Shown piece by piece: positions 1 to 13,143 of a DNA stretch of 60,000 nucleotides; position 1 is the stretch's first letter, and each line of letters starts with the position of its first letter. The notes under the pieces were generated by a model. The model saw only the letters and a list, made by a program, of their open reading frames with translations. It was not told the DNA's origin and ran no database searches. Made by a program: the position numbers and the translations under genes. The stretch comes from Apostichopus japonicus (taxonomy: Eukaryota; Echinodermata; Holothuroidea; Aspidochirotida; Stichopodidae), in the NCBI RefSeq assembly GCF_037975245.1, contig NC_092561.1, positions 14,977,001-15,037,000 of the forward strand, written 5' to 3'.

Positions 1-1640
1 CATACAGTTCTAATAACATATTGTTTTCCTTTCAGTGGTAAAGAAATTAAAATTAGAAAAAAAAAAGATGAAAAGTGGGGCGGGGGGGGATCAAAAGATA
101 GAATGTTCTTGATATTAAGACTAGCATACACAAACTTGTATGTAATATAGATCGTATCACTCCTAGTACTGTATATTATTCAAATTATTGCACCTCTTCA
201 AATGAAACCGGTGTCTTCATCAAGAAATTAGGCAATATCCCTTCCTATTTCACAAATGCATATTTCAGCTGTAGTCACCTGCAGTTGTTTTTAATAGGCT
301 TATTTAACAACACACATCATTACAACACACATCATTTCAGTGCAGACATAATGCGAAACACTCTCGTAGTTACGGTAAATTAATCCCATATGTTATACCC
401 AGAAGAGCGGAAAAAAGACAGAATAATTGGAGATTAATGAACGCTATCAACAGAGTCACTACCTGATCCACCCTCCGTCGGATCTGTGTGTGTGTGTGTG
501 TGTAATTGTTCACTGTGGCATGCCCTCTGCTATTCCCCCCCACTGCTCCTGTGAATGAACACACCTCTGCGCATCCCTTCATATTGACCCTTCACGTGAT
601 GCTTGACTTTACAGACTTGGTACACCGGGTAATAAGCTTTTGTAATAATTTGTGGAAATATTTTCTTTTTCACTTAGAGAGCCAATTGCATATATTGTAA
701 TTGTTCCTTAAAGAGCCAACCTGTGGTACAGCTGTGAGTAGTGACAATTGAAATCAAATAAAAAAAAAAAAATTAATGAGTCATGAAATTAAACGTTTGA
801 CATCGTGGTTTAGATATAGTAAATTTACATTCTAACTCTGTACAACCAAATATTTAAAAAAAAAAAAAAAAGTCACCATCGTTATATCTAATAAATATTT
901 TTCCCATCCTGTGTGATATTGATGAAATATGGTAAACTACCTTCACACAACGTCATCTTAGAGTGTCAGGATTTCAGATTATAATTTTTTTGAATTGGCA
1001 AAGATATGACTATTTTACTCACACATTTTGCATTCATAATGGGATACATTATAGAGAGACGCTACCATTGACACCTCCCTGTACATATAATCTTGCCAGG
1101 CAATAAATTAATATGCGTACACTTCTGCACAATTGATTGAAACCAATTTAAGTGCCAGATGCCAAACAGATTATTTTCCTGCAAAAGACAATTTAAAAAT
1201 GAAGAAAACAGAAAAAAAAATGTCTAAAGAAAATTAAGAAACATGTCATTGATTTTCACATGACCGTGGTACTTCAGGTGAATAAAAGTCAAGTTATATA
1301 AAAACTGGGTACGGGTAAGCTTTCAAGATTTTCAATAACTCCATTCTTTGGTGAACACACAAAGAAATGAAACATATATAACTAGCAAGAAGGGTACTTA
1401 GTTCCAATCATATTTTAAAGTATATATATATATATACTCACTTGTTAAAATTGCAGAAAAACTACATACAATATCAAAAAGTGACTACAGATACATCCAA
1501 ATTTTCAACTGGACAGTGTATAATTCTGCTAAACTTTAAAAATTTAGAAATGTTACAATGTTTACCTTAACGATTTCTTTTCTCTTTTCCCTTATATATA
1601 TTTTTATGTTTGCATTAAGTGGACAAAAATTGTTTTCCAG
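1..1640. other. No gene seen; AT-rich
   Basis: Apart from the (TG)n run and a few A- and T-runs (764-773, 856-871, 1422-1437), nothing codes or folds in a recognisable way. Confidence 0.5.
486..503. repeat. (TG)n microsatellite
   Basis: Nine TG units lie within 484-503, in plain AT-rich sequence. Confidence 0.9.
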
Positions 1641-1915
1641 TTTTCAACTTTCTGCGCACTTGATTAGCATTAACTTGTAATTAACCAAATCTGCCCCCCT
1701 CCCCCCCCTTGTCCATTCACTCACCCTTATATACCAAAAGCTTCCATTGACTTTGAACTCAATTGAGTCACTGTAATGCTAAAGTTTCAACTTTCTGAGC
1801 CCTTGATTAACATAATCTAAGTCATGACCAAGATATGCCCTACCCCACCCCACCCCCCTCCCCTAGCCCATTCATTCATCACATATGCACAAAAAGCTTC
1901 CAATTGCCCCTTTTG
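1641..1915. repeat. Twofold tandem duplication, about 143 bp
   Basis: TTTTCAACTTTCTGCGCACT at 1641 and GTTTCAACTTTCTGAGCCCT at 1784 open two diverged units. Each contains a C-rich run, CCATTCA, and AAAAGCTTCCA. Spacing is about 143 bases. Confidence 0.7.
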
Positions 1916-2585
1916 TCGCCCTGTAAACAATAATTGTTGAAGACAGTGAGCAAGTTTTGTTCTTATTTTCATTATCAGACTCTCAGTTTACTCGAATATG
2001 ATAAATGTAAAATTTGTGAAACTTTCCAGGCATTTTCAACTTTGACAGAGTTGACAGATCTCTTCGTAACTGACTTTGATAGAGTTTTGTGTTGTATTTA
2101 ACTCCTTGGCTGTGAAAATTAAATATTAAGAGCTGAAAAATAAGCCTCCCTCATGACTAAGAATAAGGTAATATCCTCAGAGTATTGGTTGTCTACCCTA
2201 TTTTAGCACCTGAAATCAAAAGAAGAAGAAGAAAGAGAGAAAAAAGGGAGAAAAGAATAAAGGAAAGGAAAGAAAGAAAGAAATAACCAAGGAAGATATT
2301 AGGTTTAAATTGGATGGTTTTCTTTATTCACTTGATCCAGAAGAGATGTACAGTTGTATGCACCTGTTAAGAGAGGTTGTCCCTTGTTTTCATGAATTTT
2401 AACAAGTTTTGGATATTTATGTGTCAGTTTCCGATAACCGCATCAAAGTTAGATTGGAGACTATTATGGGATTATCCATGGGAATAAGTTGAATCAAGCT
2501 CAGATACAGAACTGCTGTACTGTATATTATGATCAATTATGAACTCCTACAGTTTGTTAACTACAGTACTAGATCGTGATGCAGT

Positions 2586-2655
2586 CAAGGTTAGAGGGGT
2601 TGGCGGGGTGGGGGAGGGAGGTGAGCGGAGGGGGAGGGTGGGGGAGGGGGCAGTA
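2586..2655. repeat. G-rich tract
   Basis: Runs of three to five G separated by single bases give quadruplex potential on the plus strand. The frames opposite it are low-complexity proline-rich translations. Confidence 0.7.
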
Positions 2656-3341
2656 AAAATCTACGGCTGAAAGCTTTGGAAGAGGAGCTCTTCCAAGAGC
2701 TTTCGTTACTGGTTGCAGAAATGTCGGCAGAAATGACTGCAGAACATATAACTGTAACTGAGTGTTCTGATGAAGTATAGTAGCCATCTCTATAGAACTG
2801 TGTGAGACAGGCTGTTGTAAATCTATACTTTTGTGTTTGTTTTTGAAACTTGTTGGTGTCACCTCTGACCAAGTGATATTGACCTTGCTTAGTGCCTCAC
2901 CTGTCTTCTCGAATACATGCACGCACTCTCCCAACTACTAAGGATAGGTAAACACCAGAAAAGGTATGTCTTCATGGTGATCCAAGAACAAGATTTGATA
3001 AGATTCGTAACAAAGTCGGCTCAAGAGAAAGTACTTCCAGACAATTCAGGTGGTAGAAATGAGAAGGATGATATTGACCAGTGGTGACCAGTCTGTTAAC
3101 TGTGTGCATGCAGTGTTAAGAAGGTTAGCATGGATAAGTTTACTCAAATAGACATTGTTGAGCAAGAGTGGTCATGTTGTGAGCTCAAATCATTCAAGTC
3201 AATATATCCAGTTTTATTAATATTATATTAATACTAAACATTATTGGTTATCCTTTAGTTACAGTATGAACAATTTGAACACTTGAAAGAGGTTAAGGTT
3301 AAAAAAGGATAACTTTAAAATTCATTTATGCATATAGTACA

Positions 3342-3415
3342 TTATATATATATATGAATATATATATATATATATATTTTATATATAATATATATATATA
3401 TTTTATGTATATAAT
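3342..3415. repeat. TA-rich microsatellite
   Basis: Imperfect (TA)n runs broken by TTTTATAT and GAATATAT form several self-complementary stretches. Confidence 0.9.
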
Positions 3416-3616
3416 ACGTACATTATAGTATATAACACATAAAGAAAATTTGCTTGAAATTCCTCCCTATCACATGCTTCTGAGTGGAATGTGTTAAAAG
3501 ATACAGGGCCCCTCCCTGGTTACTCATGTTTGCATAGTACTGTGGCTTCTGACTGCAGCGCCCCCAGAAAAGAATTGGCTATACAATAACATAGGAATCT
3601 GGCCACCAACTAATAA

Positions 3617-3689
3617 GGGCTGGAAAGCTCAGTTGGTAGAGGGCATGGCCTGTAACCTTGAGTAACTGGCTCAAATCCCATTCTCGACC
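3617..3689 (+). mobile_element. tRNA-derived SINE head (or tRNA pseudogene)
   Basis: An A-box-like AAGCTCAGTTGG at 3625-3636 and a B-box-like GGCTCAAATCC at 3668-3678 are at the spacing of an RNA polymerase III promoter. The arms do not fold into a clean cloverleaf and the sequence continues into a T-rich tail, so a degenerate SINE is more likely than a working tRNA gene. Confidence 0.55.
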
Positions 3690-4716
3690 AAAATTTTTGT
3701 TCTTCATGTCTTTTCCATCGTTTGAGATATATCACAGCCTGTTTTTCATTATTAATTTACATACATAAAGTACTCTGAAAATTTGGCTAAAATAATGGCT
3801 TTATATAATTAAGAATCCTGAATAATATTCAGTTTTCAAACTTTAAACTAGAATAGTTTAACTAGTAGTTTAAAGCTATTGTTTGCATTGAGCTAGCTGA
3901 AGTTAAATTCATCACTGGTGCAGTGTGACTTGTCACCAAGCAGAGTAAGGGGGGGGAGACACCAAAACTTTTTCAGTTCCATGATTTTTAGCAAGCGTGG
4001 TGTCATTGTAAGGAACAATTTCTAATCCACTGAACATTAGTCTGGTGACTCCTGGTGCATCCAATCTCAAATTGGGGTAATGGATTGCACTCTTCATGAA
4101 CCGAATCTTCATCATGACTGACAAACGCCATCCTGGCCATGTGGTAACCCCATTCCCCCCCCCGTTCTTCTCCCCACCTACCCAGCTCCAATCCCTCCCA
4201 ACCTAGTGCTCTTTGCTTTCCTGGAAGTCTTTGTATTTCATTAGCTTCTGTCAAATTTAAGTCAATTCAAAATGGTAGTAGCACTTAAAATAGCAAGTTG
4301 CTGATCGTGTAGTTACTGTACAATGTGCAAGGCACATTTTTAATGCCATTTATTATTGTACAATATACGTGCAGATCTACTGCATTTTTGTCAAACAACC
4401 CTGGGTCTCACTTTACAGATTGACTGCGCTGTGTGATTCAAGACTGACTCTGCATAATTGAACTACAAACCATGATAGTATCATGCCAGATATGAGCTCG
4501 TCAATCTAATTAAGTGTTTATATTATTATTAGATCTATACCACAGTCAGCCTTTGATGATCTCTCTCTCTAGCAATCTTATATATAAACCTGCTAGCGTA
4601 GAGCATATATATTTCACATTTATACACAATTTTGACCAGTTAAATGGACTATCTGAAGCACTAGTGGAAACTTGTAGGTTAAAAGCTAATTATAAATGCT
4701 AGAAGGATATGACCCT

Positions 4717-4965
4717 GGGCTCAGCCTCTAACAGACTCTAACAGCCTCTGACAGCCTTTAACAGATTCTAACAGCCTCTAACAGCCTCTGACAGCCTCTG
4801 CCAGCCTTTAATGTTTAGATTCTAACAGCCTCTGACAGCCTTTAACAGATTCTAACAGCCTCTGACAGCCTTTAACAGATTCTAACAGCCTCTGACAGCC
4901 TTTAACAGATTCTAACAGCCTCTAACAACCTCTGAAGCCTCTGACAACCTTCATAACTGATGCTT
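4717..4965. repeat. 30-bp minisatellite
   Basis: The core unit is CAGCCTCTGACAGCC followed by TTTAACAGATTCTAA, repeated almost exactly between about 4815 and 4920. Shorter CAGCCTCTRACA variants surround it. The array is interrupted near 4810 by ATGTTTAG. Confidence 0.85.
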
Positions 4966-5573
4966 AGAATAGATTCCTCATTCATTGGTCAAAAGTATAT
5001 TTCCTCTGAAGCACGGGGTTATTCTTACAGTACTCATTTAACTTGCTTGTTACACATTTTCATAGCAATTGTGGCAGAGTTAACATGTCAGTTATAATAG
5101 ACCCTTACCCCCTTAATCAGATTCTCCATGGTTGAGTGAGTAGGAGATGGCCGTGTGGAGTAAGGCATGAATATCAACCCTACCATAACATTGTGCAGAT
5201 TGTCATCAGATGTGGGAGGTTAGCTATCAGCTAAATTTTCTTTTAATTCCTCGGTGACTTTCCGATAGGAAATGGTGCGATCGCTAATTTTGGGGTTGCT
5301 ATTCGACGGCGTCCCTTTGGTTATTACAGTCACACCTAAGTTCATTTCCTATTCCTTTAAAAGTTGATGCATTTTATCCCGTCTCTTTTAGCGTGGGACG
5401 ACAATGTCAGTTCCTCACAGATAACTTATATATATACTACTTTTGTGAGGTGATGGAATCTTTCTTTTTTTGTTGCAATTTTTAACTTGTTATGATTTGT
5501 AGTCCTGTAGGCAATGACAAACCAATACTGTATTCATACTGAGTAAGATTTGTAATTCAAATAAAACATATTT

Positions 5574-5790
5574 GTGTAAAAGTAAGTTGGCCCGACATTT
5601 CGATCCTAACAGGATCTTCTTCAAAGGCTAAATGACAAGTAACAGTAACAGAAGGGACAGAAACACGCACAGAATACAGACAGGTCAATGAGCATGGTGA
5701 TTTTTGTCACTTCTGTTACTGTTACTTGTCATTTAGCTTTTGAAGAAGATCCTGCTAGGATTGAAACGTCAGGCCAACTTACTTTTACAC
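5574..5790. repeat. Foldback repeat with roughly 80-bp arms
   Basis: The left arm (5574-5653) runs from GTAAGTTGGCCCGACATTTC through AGGATCTTCTTCAAAGGC to AACAGTAACAGAAG. The right arm (5710-5790) is its inverse complement with few mismatches. About 56 bases separate them. A single arm recurs at 59878-59955, so the arm belongs to a dispersed family. Confidence 0.75.
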
Positions 5791-5799
5791 ATTTTCATA

Positions 5800-7190
5800 C
5801 ACAGGCTCTCTAGTGGATAAGCAGTTTGCTAACAGTTTATTTTATTTTGAAAACATTTATTAAAGATCACTGGTAAGATAGTGACAGTTACGTAGACTGC
5901 AAGGAGGGGGGGGGGGGAATGTCAAGGGATTGAAGGCACCAAAGAGTATGTAACTTATAATGAAGTAATGGCTGATTCCTCTCTTTCTACTTATCCCTCC
6001 ATTTATCCCACCCCTCTCCCCTTCCTCTCACCCTGGGGAGTACTTTACTTTAATCACAAGCTTAACTTCAATCACTAAGGTTTTATTGTTTACGTGTCCA
6101 GCTTGAGGTTTTGCTTACTGTACTGTTTTCATTTCCTCCAAAATGCCAATATATATGCTTTTTATTTTCTTTTTTCTTGGTTTAGGCTTTGACCCAACTA
6201 TGATGTAAGGCTTGATTGAACTGGTTCATTTACAGGACAATGGAGGGTGGGAGCTAGGGGGAGGGTGGGTAGAGATTAAGTTTAGCAGCGATGCTTTAAA
6301 CATGTATGTGGTACCTTGATAGATAGCAGTTTCTACATCACTGACCCCCCCCCCCCTCCCAATTTATTAAGTGCATTTATTGTAAGCAAATGTGCATGTT
6401 ATACTAATTACACCCATCTCAATGAATCTATGAGTTCTACAAAATAATTCAAGTATATAAAAGTTATTTAAATTCTATGTTCTGTCAAATATCCCTAACT
6501 TATACATTAAATACATTAAAACTATAACATGTCAGTAATTGTAAATATCTCTTTGGATTTTACAACCACAAGCTTTCTCTTTATAAATACCCATGCATCT
6601 CATGTTTTAGACTTTGTGAAGGTTGCATTTTCTTGAACAACTAACCTCTTTGATTCATCGGATGGATATAAAGGTCTCATGATCCCATGAGTTTAAATTC
6701 ATTCAGGGATAATGATTTTCCTTCCAACGCCAAAGTGACATTTTTTAGTTCTTGTAATCACAAACACAGTTTTGCTTGTCTTCGTCGCCATTTATCCATC
6801 TCCCCTGTGAATCGAAATGTGAATTCCCATTCCTCTCATCTCCCATCATCTGTAAAGATTATCAGTACTGCTGCCTCCAAATTAAATTTAGGCTCCAATA
6901 TGTTTTTTCCTTTTAAAAGTCAGTTTCCTTGCGATTCTGACCCTCGGATATATTTTTCACAAATTGAGGAATTTGGAATTAGACTGAACTTGCAATCTGC
7001 CAGGAGCATTGGCATGAAAATGTATTATATTGAAAATTGACCACATGTGAGTGACCATTATTTGTATTTCTAACATATTTCTAGCATTTATTGATAACCT
7101 TGAACATGTATTTCCATGTTTTGATAAGGTCATAGTTAACTTGGATAACAAACTCCCTGCTTTGTAATGAGAATGTACAGTATAGTGAAT
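5800..7190. other. No gene seen; homopolymer-rich intergenic sequence
   Basis: It contains G-runs at about 5906-5918 and a C-run at about 6344-6357. The open frame at 6687-7040 has no recognisable motif, splice context or repeat support and is treated as chance. Confidence 0.5.
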
Positions 7191-7199
7191 GGATGACTG

Positions 7200-8270
7200 C
7201 AAAGTGATGTAATTAAGGAGTTGAGAAAGTCAACATGTGTACTCTTGCGATCTCTGACTACTGAGATAGTTGTTTTAGTGTCATCATTGCACTTTAACTC
7301 TATTACGACATCAGCCAGTTGGGACAATTTTCTAATGTCAATACCACAAGTTATATTGGTGTCCCATATCATGCTTCAAAGCACCCAGGGCTACTGACAG
7401 TATGAACAGAACTGCCTTTATCTGATTATAATGCTAATACCACTCTATACTGTCTGTCCAGATCATGCTTCAAAGCACTCGTCCTGCCAGTATGAACAGT
7501 TCCTAATCTGTATCTGACTCTAAGTCTCTAATGCTAATACCACTCTATACTGTTCTTCCAGATCATACTTCAAAGCACTCGTCCTGCCAGTATGAACAGT
7601 TCCTAACCTTTATCTGATTCTAATGCTAATACAACCCTATACTGTCCTCCCTGATCATGCTTCAAAGCACTCGTCCTGCCAGTATGAACAGTTCCTAATC
7701 TGTATCTGATTCTAATGCTAAAACCACTCTATACTGTCCTTCTAGATCATGCTTCAAAGCACTCCTACTGACAGTATGAACAGTTCCTAATCTTTATCTG
7801 ATTCTAATGCTGATACCACTCTACTGCATAGTCCTTCCAGATCATGCTTCAAAGCACTTGTACTGACAATGTTAGCAGAACTGCCTTTATCTGATTCTAA
7901 TTCTAGTACCACTCTATACTGTCCTTCCAAATCAAGCTTCAAAGCACTCCTACTGATAGTATGAACAGTTCCATATATGCTTAAACCACTCTATACTGTC
8001 ATTCTTGATGATGCTTCAAAGCACTAGCATTGGCAGTATGAGCAGTTTCTAAACTTGATATGATATCTAATGCTAATACCACTCTATACTGTTCTTCCAG
8101 ATCATGCTTCAGAGCACTCGTCCTGCCAGTATGAACAGTTTCTAACCTTTATGTGACTTATTCAGGATATTCATTATTACTGCCCTTCCTGTCCTACTAC
8201 TGTACAAGTGCTTTGAAGCGGAACATGAAAGTGCATCAATAGAAAAAATTGCCCCCCCCCCTCCCCTTGG
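7200..8270 (+). repeat. MITE copy whose interior has expanded into a roughly 92-bp satellite
   Basis: The motif TCAAAGCAC (or a close variant) recurs at 7376, 7470, 7570, 7662, 7754, 7849, 7939, 8016 and 8109, giving nine units of about 77-100 bp, mostly 92-95. Each contains GATCATGCTTCAAAGCAC, an ACAGTTC segment and CCACTCTATACTGTC. The array is bounded by CCAGTTGGGACAATTTT at 7315 and by a decayed inverse of it near 8240-8270. Single-unit copies of the same element lie near 8880 and 25228. Confidence 0.8.
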
Positions 8271-8879
8271 TTCAGATGATTCCGTTGACATGGGTATTCA
8301 AATATAGATCTGGAAGTGTAACAGGATCTTTATTTGATTTCTCTGTGGGTGAATAAGGATGGGTGTGCAAATATTTAGAATCAACCCTGTTGCACTTTTA
8401 TCCTGTGAACTTTGTCACAAAGTCCATATCGCCGTAAAAACAACGGCATGCAGCATTGGTTTTGCAGAGTAAACATGATATAAGAGAGATGCATACCATA
8501 GACCTGTAGTCATAGTCTATTTGGATAACTTGTACCGGTTTTATAATGCTGGTTGGACTCTAAATGTGATCAATTTATGGGAATAAAAGCAAATAGTCAC
8601 CAACCTCAAAAGCCAGTATGTATTGACACCACAACGTAACATACCATGGAGCATGTTGTGACAGGTAAGTTACTTAGAATATTTGTAAATATCTAGAACT
8701 ACTGTACTTACTGTAGCTGTGGAACAGTTGTCTGGGCAATGTTGTGCGTAGGTAACACTATCTTGTAGTACAGGATAAGAGCCTCTACCTGCCTTAAAAT
8801 TGTACAGCTCTGTGTGATGATTGCCATACGTAGGAATGTACCATCACATATACAGTACAGTATATAACATTTACGAGGC

Positions 8880-9090
8880 TGTAGCAGACAATTTCCTGAT
8901 GCTAGTACCTCTCTAAACTGTACTCCAATATCATGCTCTCAAAGCAGTGGTATTTGACAGTACAAACAGTTCCTAACCTTGATCTGGTAGAATCTTGATT
9001 TCATAATGTACCGCTTGTACTGACAATACAAGTGCTCTGAAGCTGGACATGACACTACAGTAAATAAAAAAAAATTGTCCCAACTGGGTG
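8880..9090 (+). mobile_element. Single-unit copy of the satellite-expanding MITE
   Basis: It shares its interior (CATGCTCTCAAAGCA, then ACAAACAGTTCCTAACC) with the array at 7200-8270, and ends AATTGTCCCAACTGGGTG, the inverse of the left terminus CCAGTTGGGACAATTTT. Its left end is eroded to CAGACAATTTCC. Confidence 0.65.
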
Positions 9091-9323
9091 ATGGCTGCAG
9101 TAGTCTGTATCCATGGGTTAGACCATTAGTAAGATTCATTGCAAAATAATACAAAACTGTACCTTGGACCTGCTCTATATTCATGATCAAGCCTATACCT
9201 GTAAAAACAGAGATCACATCGTAAACAAACATTGGGAACACAATGCTGAATTTCTAGGTTGAACACTGGGCCTGTGGGGTGACAATTGTAGATAGTTTAC
9301 ATATGATTGCTACATATATGACT

Positions 9324-9721
9324 CAGTGGCGGAGCTAGGGGTATTGGTCAGAGGGGGAGAGAATGGTCTGTAGGGGCGTTTTCGACACTATCTAAGCGGG
9401 GCGCCACCACAGGTTGGCGCGGAGCGTACAGAAATTTTTTGAGTAAAGATACTCCCTAGATCGCCGGAAATGACCCTTTCCGGGCCTTGCTAATTTGCAG
9501 ATAAACGAAGAATAAATAGGTGTCATCGCCATTTTGTCAGAAAATTACACCAACAAAATGTGCCAAATGTCAATAGGTATTTGAGAGTGCAATAAAAAAG
9601 TCAATAGTCACGAATAAGTAAAAAGTGGTAAAAAGCTGAAAAGGGCGCCAGCAGTCCATTTGAGTCCATCGGGGGGGGGGGGGCATCCGTCCCCTCTGAC
9701 TGTATGGACGCTCTGCCACTG
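9324..9721 (+). mobile_element. hAT-type MITE, copy 1
   Basis: The ends are CAGTGGCGGAGC on the left and its near-perfect inverse on the right. The flanking octamers ATATGACT and ATACGACC match at 6 of 8 positions, consistent with an old 8-bp target duplication of the hAT superfamily. The interior includes a GCGCCACC...GGTTGGCGCGGAG stretch and a long G-run near the right end. It has no coding capacity. Confidence 0.8.
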
Positions 9722-10280
9722 ATACGACCAGTTTAAGAGCAATGCAACAATCCCTCACACGCAGGCCTACAAAGACAAATCCAGTTAATACTGTGTACGC
9801 TCAATTATGTCAAACTCATTCATTTTTTAACAAACTGGTACTAATACCTCACTATATGTTATGAAGCATTAGGAACAGACTGCAATGTGGCACGAAAGAG
9901 TTTCAAAAGAGGGTGAGCTGTTAAATGGGTCCTAATGTGCTTGATTTGCACTGTCTTATGATATATCCAAATTAAAGTAACACCATGTAGTGGAAAGCAC
10001 TGAAAGCTGCTAACATGCCTTCAGGATAAACTAATATGTAATGACACGCTCGGCTAGTGACTAGTCAACTCAGGGTTCCACTTGTACAGTTTCTCTGAAC
10101 GAAAAACATGCTTTATGTGACGCAAGTTAAGGGCATAAACCTGCTCGACATGAAACTTGTAAAATATGGTTCAAAAGATCTTCACTAATTACAGCCATAG
10201 TTGTCTAATTAGTGATCCACCCATGGTGATATATGATCTGCAGTCATAGATCATAGTATGTCTAGTTAATTCACCGAACT

Positions 10281-10650
10281 AGATATGAACGATTATAACA
10301 GAACCCTCTGTTGATTTTGGGCATGGCTGACGGATTCCCATTAACAAACAAATGTGATGTTAGAGAACATGGAAAAAGTCATTGTTCAATGGTTTGATGA
10401 ATAATCATTGTACTAATGATGCAATGAAGTGAGAGAGACTTGATTCAAGAGATTTCTCTAGAAGTAGATGTGACCGATTATAAAAGCACCCTCTGTTGAT
10501 TTTGGGCATGGCTGACGGATCCCCATTAACAAAAAAATGTGATGTTAGAGAACATGGAAATAGTCATTGTTCAATGTTTTGATGAATATGCATTATTTGT
10601 TAGAATGAATTCTGAGAGAGATTTGATTCAAGAGAATACTCTCACTTTAT
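10281..10650. repeat. Twofold tandem duplication, 185 bp
   Basis: Copies start at 10281 and 10466. Both contain CCCTCTGTTGATTTTGGGCA, GGCTGACGGAT and AATGTGATGTTAGAGAACAT with few differences. Confidence 0.85.
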
Positions 10651-12104
10651 AAGTATTGTAAAAGTGAATATCGTGGGAAGAGTAAATAGAAGCCAATACA
10701 GTACAAATTTGTGCATTACAGGTACCTAGAAGCCATGTTTTTTAGCCTCTATTTTTAAAGTTGAAAAATGAATTATTCAAATTTTGAAAAAAAATGCAAA
10801 ACAGGTTTTGGTCATCACTAAAATGCTAACATGTACAGTATGAAACCATACTGGTTTGCTTCATGAGCTCATGTTCGGTAGAAACCATGTACACGTACAA
10901 ATGCCACAATGACGATGTAACGTAGGAACTAAATAGAAATATAATGACCTCTGAACTGAATATATACATCTTAATATACTCGTGTACAGTATAGTGTAGA
11001 AACTACATGTATTGTGTCTGCAAGCAGGAAAGACCAGTTTGGATGTGTTAATCGATATCGTGATGTAACTGTTGAACCATAAGTAGATAATGCCTTTCAG
11101 CACAATCTTCTACCTGCACTTTTCAGCATTATAGCCATCATAAACCTTGTTAACAGATTCAGATGCGCAATCCATGATGTTATTGGCGCCTACAATGCTG
11201 TACATACAAGTAGCACAGTGTCTGTACTGAATGTTACATATTTCAGTGGACTTAATAAGGCTGCAGAACCAAGACGGATTATGACTTTCTAAAAAGAAGC
11301 TAAATTTGAGTTGGTCTTAATTACTTTAAAAGTGCTCAAATCTAATCATATTGTAAGTCATTAGTTCGCCTAGTTAAGTGTGGGTTCAATTTTGAAGTGA
11401 AAGTAGAATTTTTTTTTTTTTTTTTCAATTTTCAAATTGCATTTTCGACTTCTGATTAATATCGATGTGATAAGTGTCAACTGCTGTTAAATCTTCATTT
11501 AATGAACAGAATTAAGGAGGATTGATGTCTGTAATTGTGAGATGATATTTCATACGCTTGTATATTACTTTTAATCTCAAATTGAACTTGTGATCCCTAG
11601 CACTTAGTTATATCCTGTGTAACATTAACAAGCAATAAAAACACATGTGCATTAGTGTCCATGTTGCTGATCCAATTTTTAACAAGAAAAATGAATTCAA
11701 AATTATGAAGAAATCAATATGAATCTCAATGGTAATCGCTTTGATCCCTACTCATATATAGTTACTTACACTACAATGGTGTCGACGATATCCTGCCAAC
11801 CCGGTTAAGTTTATAACACCACACTGTACAGGGGCGCAACTAATACATGTACTGGTACTATTTAGAATTGCTAGTCTGTTCTTTGCCTTGACTGCCTTAG
11901 TCATTGGGTACTTCCTGATCCATTAAGAAACCTATCAAAATATTTGGTGTAATTTTGTGGGAAACAATGATTACACTTTTATGGAGTTATATCAAAATTG
12001 AGATTTGATATTCTGATCGAGCATGATGCAATCATTTTTTGTTTAATTAATTGCTATTTAAAGCTGCATTTTTGCAAAAGTTTAGCTCATAATTACATAG
12101 CTTA
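10651..12104. other. No gene seen
   Basis: AT-rich single-copy-looking sequence with a T-run at about 11410-11426. Also quiet are 8271-8879, 9730-10280, 12480-13143 and 13527-14119. Confidence 0.45.
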
Positions 12105-12345
12105 ATATTCAATTCAATTCATTTATTGGTTTCTTCATGATTTAATTACAGAAAAGTGAAATAAATGGCAAAATATATAAATAACAAGGAAAAATTGTGA
12201 AAGGAAGCATTCCAAAAATACCAAGGGGTTTATCTAGTGGAACGATCCCATAAATAGACAGAGAGAACAAGACAAGAAAAAAAGAACACTTAGATCCATC
12301 CACAGTCACCAACACGTGCCCACTTCCCCCCACCCCCACCTCTCA
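12105..12345 (-). mobile_element. 3-prime end of a retroposon, minus orientation
   Basis: Its inverse complement aligns with 14120-14360: a GT-rich stretch, then TCTTGTNTTGTTCTCTCT, then GGAATGCTTCCTTTCACA, ending in a repeated AATGAATTG/AATAAATGAA tail. A shared tail made of short repeats suggests retroposition. The source family (LINE or SINE) is unknown. Confidence 0.55.
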
Positions 12346-13143
12346 AATCAATAAATATATATTAGAAAAAAGAGGACTACAGTGGTTTATAAGGGATCTA
12401 GTAAAGTTGTAACGAAAAGATTTCCATTTGTTGGGTCTACATTGTTTACTAATTCTTGGCCTTCCAATCCCAAATATCTGACCTACAGTATAAATTCAAG
12501 TATGTACAGCAGTTGTGGTTTGTGCGGTCAAATTTGAGCAATATATAGATAAAACGTTTTCTGAATATCTGTTTTATAAATCTGTTTGTGTTACAATGGG
12601 GTACAGTATCACCAGATCAGAGCAAATTTAATGCATAAACATTATGTATGTATGTGTATAGGCCTATAAGTAGGTGTGAATGTACACATATTTGTGCATA
12701 TATATCTATGTATTTATGTATACATGTATTTATATGGATTTATATATATTTTTAAAAGGAGAGGGAAAAATACTTAATTTGGAAACATTTTTCGCATGAT
12801 AAATATTAATAATTCCTTTGTAACATTGAGCTGACATAACAATAAAGTTAATCAAAATTGTGTAGTGTGACCATGTATATAATACTCTTGAATAAATGAG
12901 ATGGAAAAAAATATGAATGCATAAAGCTGACTAGTAAAACAATACATCTGCAACGTCTCTTAACGAGGACATTAACAAAGACATTAACAAAGACAATAAC
13001 GAGACTACCTTTACAGTGTTTAGAAGCACCTAGACATTTTTGGCTTTTGTCATTGTTCTAAAACATATGAGAGACTTGATTACACAGATGTGTTTTTATC
13101 TTGGTGATGATCCAGGTAACAGCATATTCTGATGTGTCCCAGG

